Below, piece after piece: positions 60,234 to 64,000 of a stretch of DNA of 64,000 nucleotides. The stretch covers positions 62,001 through 126,000 of the forward strand of contig CAYTPV010000002.1 of the NCBI GenBank assembly GCA_964440115.1, read 5' to 3'. The position numbers and the translations under genes are program-made. Source of the stretch: JAEWWD01 sp964440115. GTDB taxonomy: Bacteria; Bacillota; Clostridia; Christensenellales; CAG-138. The notes under the pieces are model-generated. The model was not told the DNA's origin. It did not search any database and saw only the letters and a program-made list of their open reading frames with translations. Within the stretch, counting starts at the first letter, position 1; every line of letters begins with the position of its first letter.

Positions 60234-60262
60234 AGAATACTAAAAAAACGATGCGTTGTCAA
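60234..60262 (-). promoter_or_regulatory. promoter of the pyr operon
   Basis: TTGACA (complement at 60257-60262), a 17-base spacer containing seven T, and TATTCT (complement at 60234-60239). It is 61 bases before the leader peptide start. Confidence 0.75.
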
Positions 60263-60610
60263 CAGGCAAAATAATTGATCCTCAACAGCATTAGTCATAA
60301 TAATATCTTATGGATGGCCAAATAAAGCGCCTCCGAAATCAGCCGATCTGGTAAAATCCGAAGGCGCCGGCGTCAGGCTTTTGATTAATTTTTTGAAATA
60401 AATCACGATAAATACTTATATCACCAGCTCATTTTTACATTAGGAGATATGTGGCAATTTCAGTTTGCCTGAGTTTGAAATCTATATGAAGGAAATGAAA
60501 ATTTTGTTAGAAATGCTTCTAGCCATTGTATGGGTGTGATACCATATTGATGAAATGGACAATCATGTGAATTACGTCAAATGCAATCGAAAGAAAAGGG
60601 GGTGGAGCAA
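60263..60610. other. intergenic region between divergent units
   Basis: About 350 bases without a gene between the pyr promoter and the NlpC/P60 gene. An imperfect GC stem at about 60327-60366 (GCGCCTCCG with CCGAAGGCGC) is the only structure noticed. The NlpC/P60 promoter must lie here but no box pair stands out. Confidence 0.4.
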
Positions 60611-62317
60611 ATGGGCAAGCGCTGGATGGCTGCTTTGATGGCGGCGCTCATTCTGTTTGCTTTTTCTTCCGGGTCGGCTGCTTCGAGCCAGACGGAAACC
60701 ACCCTTCTGCTTGAAGAGCCGGAACAGACTGCCGGGTCTGAAGAAACGCCTATCCCGCCGGAGGAGACCATAGTCCCCTCGGACCCAACCGCAACTCCAT
60801 CAGACACCCCGGTTTTGAGCGATACGCCGGACCCTGCGGTTACGAGCGAGCCGACGTCTACTCCCTGCATCGAGGTGACGGTTACTCCCTCGCCTACGCC
60901 TACGCCGCCGATGATGTCGCCGACACCATCGCCGACGCCATGCCTGGATTACTTTGTAACGATTGTAGCGCAAGACTCGACGGTGGCTGTTGGGGATACT
61001 TCGTTTTCTCTCACCGATATCGCCTATGCAGTTGATGAAACGGGCAAGCAGCTGAAAGTTCGCATTCGTGACGACGGCGGCTTTGATGTGAATGTGCCCG
61101 GTGTTTATACGGTTGTGTTCCGCGCCAAGCATCCGATTACCGGAGAAACGTATACCGCAGAATGCATCGTTTCTGTAGAGGCTGCTCCCGAGCCCGAGCC
61201 GACCAGTACGCTTATCGGCACCAGCGATTCTCGCTACAGGAAGTACCTGCAATACCGCGACGAGGTATCCGGCCAGCTGCAGGGCATCATGCAGGAGCTC
61301 AACGCGGAATTTCAAAGCCGCGTAGATCTGCTGCGCGGCGCGTTTGAGGATGCAAGTACGTTTGAAATGATGCGCGAGGTACCAAATGCGGAGGATACCG
61401 ATGTTGCCCAGCAGCTCGGCGAAGATGAAATGACGCTTGAGCCGATGGAAACGGTTTGTGTGGCGAACTGGTCGCATGTGCTGGCGACATTTGTTGCTTC
61501 AAGTTCGCTGGATGTGGATGATCCGCTGGATCTGTTCAACCTGCGCAAAATACCGCTCGATGGCATCAGTAAAGTATTCTGGGATATGCACGAGCTGAAA
61601 TACAATGTGGAAAACGGGAAGCTTAACGTCATACTCAAAGAGCGTTCAAGCGAAGATATGGTTTCGCTGTATCAGATGGATGCGGATAGGCAAGCAAGGC
61701 TTGACGAACTCATGCAGCCGGAATTTCAGCGGCTGTTTGCGTCGCTCACGGGCGATACCGCGTTTGTGGATATGTCCGGCGAGGAGGCGCAGACCATAAG
61801 GGCAAGTCTTCCCGAAGGGCTAGCCATGCAGCGGGAGGCCGTTGTGCTGGCCGCCTATTCACTGGTAGGGCAGGTCAAATACTTCTGGGGCGGGAAATAC
61901 CCGTATGTCGGCTGGAATCCGATGTGGAGCGTGCCTCGGGTCGTGTATTCGCAGGGTAGTAAGACGACAGGCACCGTGCGCAATTACGGGCTGGATTGTT
62001 CGGGCTTCGTTACATGGGCGTTTGTAAATGCCGCCAAGGATGAAGCCGTGGTGAACGCCATAGGCAACGGTACAGCCGGGCAGTGGAGCAAATCCATATC
62101 GCTTGGGTGGGATCAGGCGCAGCCGGGCGATCTGGCGTTTCGGGCGTCGCCGGGCAGTGTGACGACCAACCATGTGGGCGTGGTTGTCGCAAAACAGGCA
62201 GACGGCAAGTATCTGGTCGCGCACAGTTCCTCCAGTAAAAATGGGGTGGTCGTAACGGAAGCGTGGTCGAGCGGGTTCCGATATATGCGGCGGCCGGCCT
62301 TGTATAAAGATGCGTGA
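60611..62317 (+). CDS. secreted NlpC/P60 cell-wall peptidase
   Basis: 568 residues from ATG 60611 (GGGGGTGGAG upstream). Signal peptide to about residue 25, a 90-residue Pro/Thr/Ser/Glu stalk (SPTPTPP, SPTPSPTP), an Ig-like domain (VPGVYTVVFRAKHP), a helical middle region and a C-terminal NlpC/P60 domain with Cys near residue 461 in YGLDCSGFVTW, WDQAQPGDLAF and the His in TNHVGVVVA. It resembles the conjugation hydrolase at 25684 only in this last domain and in the short helical segment before it (KVFWDMHELKYNVE). Likely remodels peptidoglycan. Confidence 0.88.
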   Translation: MGKRWMAALMAALILFAFSSGSAASSQTETTLLLEEPEQTAGSEETPIPPEETIVPSDPTATPSDTPVLSDTPDPAVTSEPTSTPCIEVTVTPSPTPTPPMMSPTPSPTPCLDYFVTIVAQDSTVAVGDTSFSLTDIAYAVDETGKQLKVRIRDDGGFDVNVPGVYTVVFRAKHPITGETYTAECIVSVEAAPEPEPTSTLIGTSDSRYRKYLQYRDEVSGQLQGIMQELNAEFQSRVDLLRGAFEDASTFEMMREVPNAEDTDVAQQLGEDEMTLEPMETVCVANWSHVLATFVASSSLDVDDPLDLFNLRKIPLDGISKVFWDMHELKYNVENGKLNVILKERSSEDMVSLYQMDADRQARLDELMQPEFQRLFASLTGDTAFVDMSGEEAQTIRASLPEGLAMQREAVVLAAYSLVGQVKYFWGGKYPYVGWNPMWSVPRVVYSQGSKTTGTVRNYGLDCSGFVTWAFVNAAKDEAVVNAIGNGTAGQWSKSISLGWDQAQPGDLAFRASPGSVTTNHVGVVVAKQADGKYLVAHSSSSKNGVVVTEAWSSGFRYMRRPALYKDA

Positions 62318-62339
62318 CGCCCATCCGGAGGGAATGGAT

Positions 62340-63218
62340 ATGAGTAAGCGAATGCGGCAATACGGGGCACTGCTGATGGCAGCAGCGCTTCTTTTGCTGC
62401 CGTTTGCGGCGTATGCTCAGGATGCGGCTGAATTTCAATGTGAACCTACCGCAGGGCAGACGGTACTCCCGGGCGATACCATCGCGTATACGCTCTCTAT
62501 CAATCAGGATGGGACGAGCAAGGAATGGTCTGCGCTTCGCGTGAAGCTGGGCACGGGCATGACGCTGCTGACAGATAGCGTATTGGTGAAGACTGCCGTT
62601 GAAGAAGATCAGGAGCCAGAAGCGACCAGCTCCCCTGAGCCCGAAAAGACCGCTTCGGGAAATGCGGCTGAAGAGGTTGCACAGTCCGAATACGAGATTG
62701 TACCGGGTAACGACGGGTTTGTGGTGCTTTTTTCTTCCATTCGGGCGGGAGATTTCATATGCTTCAGCGCCAAAGTCGAAAGTGAACAGGCGGATGTCAC
62801 CGCGAGTGCGCAGACTGAAGATTTTTCGGTATCGGTGACGCATACGCTGGGCAAATTGCCGCAGGCGACGGCGCAGCCCGTACAGAATGCGCCGGTGCAG
62901 GCAGCCACACAGGACCCTACCGTACAAACCGTCAGGTGGACGATGGTGCTGCTTTGCCTAATGTGTTTGTGCCTGATTGGCATACTGGTTTATCGCAAAT
63001 GTGGCGGCACACTGCATAGGAAACTTTTTAATTGGAAATGGAGCGCTGTAACGGCTGTATTCCATCAAAAGAAAAAGACGCAGTTAACGGAACTAACTGT
63101 GAGCGTGGATGAAGAAGCTGCAGAATGCATCACGGATGAGCCGAAACAGGTAGAGGAAGCGCAGAATAAGGAAATCGCGATTGGTTCAGAGCAGGGTGTA
63201 AAACAGAACAAAGAATAA
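62340..63218 (+). CDS. membrane-anchored secreted protein, partner of NlpC/P60 gene
   Basis: 292 residues from ATG 62340, eight bases after GGAGGG. Signal peptide (ending AAYAQDAAE), a beta-rich DUF11-like domain (TAGQTVLPGDTIAYTLSIN; key part GDTIAYTLSIN), a Glu/Pro/Ala linker, a membrane helix at about 202-222 and a basic then acidic cytoplasmic tail. It begins 22 bases after the NlpC/P60 stop and is probably co-transcribed. Function unknown. Confidence 0.75.
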   Translation: MSKRMRQYGALLMAAALLLLPFAAYAQDAAEFQCEPTAGQTVLPGDTIAYTLSINQDGTSKEWSALRVKLGTGMTLLTDSVLVKTAVEEDQEPEATSSPEPEKTASGNAAEEVAQSEYEIVPGNDGFVVLFSSIRAGDFICFSAKVESEQADVTASAQTEDFSVSVTHTLGKLPQATAQPVQNAPVQAATQDPTVQTVRWTMVLLCLMCLCLIGILVYRKCGGTLHRKLFNWKWSAVTAVFHQKKKTQLTELTVSVDEEAAECITDEPKQVEEAQNKEIAIGSEQGVKQNKE

Positions 63219-63223
63219 AACAT

Positions 63224-63264
63224 AAGAAGCCCGTCTGTAGTGTTTTTCTACAGACGGGCTTCTT
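63224..63264. terminator. strong bidirectional terminator
   Basis: Perfect 17-base arms (AAGAAGCCCGTCTGTAG and its complement) around TGTTTTT, with A-rich sequence before and TTTTAT after. It stands between converging genes. Confidence 0.92.
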
Positions 63265-63278
63265 TTATATCACTCGGC

Positions 63279-64000
63279 TCAGGCTTTTGCAGACTTGCCG
63301 ATGCGAACAAACGACATAACGCTGTCGAGTACTACGGCGAACGCCACGACACCCAGGAAAAAGCGCGGGAACTGCGAGAATACGTTTGCGATAAAGCTGC
63401 CGCCTTCTCCGAACATATCGTAGAGTGCCGTTGTGAATGTGGGGTTGAACAGCCCCGGCGCACTGATAAACAGTATCATCAGCACGAGCGTGCAGATATT
63501 GAGCAGCAGTACCGCAACCGCCAGACGGAATGTGTACCGGCCTTCGTTGAGCTTCAGGACTTCCTTGAGTACGCCCAGTGCAAATATGCCGGCAATCAAT
63601 ATCCATTGCTGCTGCAGCACATCCTGATTGAACAAAGGAATGAAACTGGAACCGTTAAACATGCCAATGAAATACGGCGCGCCCAGCAGAATAACCACAA
63701 GAAATAGAGTGGAAAACACTATACCTGTAATTGGCTCATGCCGGTCTATGCGTTCGCTTTTTTTAGGTACGGGCGGCAGATCATTGATGCCGTTTTCCAT
63801 ATCCATCTTTACACCCTTGCGCTCAAAGAAGGCGAACAACGCCGTTACGAAAGCGAACGCGTAAATGAGGCCCATAAACGTCATGCCAATCCAGGATACC
63901 AGCCGGAAGAACGGATGCTCCATGCCTCCACCCAATATCGTGGTGATTGCCCCTGAAAGAAGCATTCCGCCGCCAGCCGCCGCGAGCACGATTTTGAGCA
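63279..64000 (-). CDS. polytopic membrane protein, 5' end outside window
   Basis: The frame is open from the window edge to a stop at 63279 (240 codons seen), so the start is not included. At least six hydrophobic segments, the first at AAAGGGMLLSGAITTILGG, separated by a charged cytoplasmic loop (ERKGVKMDMENGIND, PPVPKKSERIDRHE). The C-terminal pair of helices ends VVLDSVMSFVRIGKSAKA. The layout resembles proteins with an N-terminal HAAS/DUF1700-type domain followed by a membrane domain, but the diagnostic part would lie outside. Confidence 0.7.
   Translation of the reverse strand, partial: LKIVLAAAGGGMLLSGAITTILGGGMEHPFFRLVSWIGMTFMGLIYAFAFVTALFAFFERKGVKMDMENGINDLPPVPKKSERIDRHEPITGIVFSTLFLVVILLGAPYFIGMFNGSSFIPLFNQDVLQQQWILIAGIFALGVLKEVLKLNEGRYTFRLAVAVLLLNICTLVLMILFISAPGLFNPTFTTALYDMFGEGGSFIANVFSQFPRFFLGVVAFAVVLDSVMSFVRIGKSAKA

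Overview
The window comes from a Gram-positive, probably spore-forming member of the Clostridia. The grounds are: Firmicute-type ribosome binding sites (AGGAGG-like) before most starts, a pyrK/pyrD/pyrI-containing pyrimidine operon, a divergent CwlD-like amidase and PdaA-like deacetylase pair, an LCP cell-wall ligase, an LPXTG surface protein, and a conjugative element of the clostridial type. No rRNA, tRNA or CRISPR array was recognised.

Layout. (1) 1-24.4 kb is accessory DNA with much local duplication and decay. It holds an LCP protein (cut by the window edge), two intact phosphodiester-glycosidase (NAGPA-domain) genes plus two broken copies, a DedA protein, a GT2-GtrA glycosyltransferase, two OmpR-type two-component systems, an ABC-2 export cassette with a NEW3 protein and a calcium-motif lipoprotein, a COG4705-like membrane protein, the amidase/deacetylase pair, a metallophosphoesterase lipoprotein and a PMCA-like calcium ATPase. 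Between them lie remnants of a second P-type ATPase, of an S58 peptidase and of a small hypothetical gene. (2) 24.4-49.7 kb is the core of an integrative/conjugative element, nearly all on the minus strand: RepA_N initiator, NlpC/P60 transglycosylase-type protein, VirB4, PrgI, Toprim protein, VirB6/TrbL, Maff2, VirD4, PcfB/DUF3801, relaxase, MobC, an AAA/DUF4143 cargo gene, a likely oriT, a 62-bp tandem repeat array, an LPXTG adhesin, ParR/ParM (parM frameshifted) and a 2276-residue methylase-helicase. No integrase is visible. (3) 49.7-54.5 kb is a boundary zone: small AT-rich genes, an HD-GYP/A24 peptidase pair, a truncated AbrB, and a 2.1-kb TetR-flavodoxin-FMN-binding module lying between two copies of the 3' end of pyrE. 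(4) 54.5-60.3 kb is the chromosomal pyrBICFKDE operon with a leader-peptide attenuator. (5) 60.6-64 kb holds a secreted NlpC/P60 protein, a membrane-anchored partner and a partial membrane protein.

How the parts work together. The conjugative genes make a complete mating apparatus (VirB4/VirB6/PrgI/Maff2/VirD4, cell-wall hydrolase, relaxase with MobC, oriT) plus autonomous replication and segregation functions (RepA, ParMR). The accessory region is dominated by envelope functions: cell-wall polymer attachment, glycosyl transfer, peptidoglycan editing, export and membrane-stress-type two-component control. The pyr operon makes UMP from carbamoyl phosphate. Its 3' end appears to have served as an integration site, because 49 bp beginning exactly at the pyrE stop codon are repeated 2.2 kb downstream on the element side.

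The most unusual items are the TnpV-like gene encoded in another frame inside the low-complexity linker of the giant methylase-helicase, the amidase whose tail is read from the antisense of a dead S58 peptidase gene, the pyrE attachment-site duplication, the exactly placed triple operator of the TetR module, and the attenuator with a 24-residue leader peptide ahead of pyrB.
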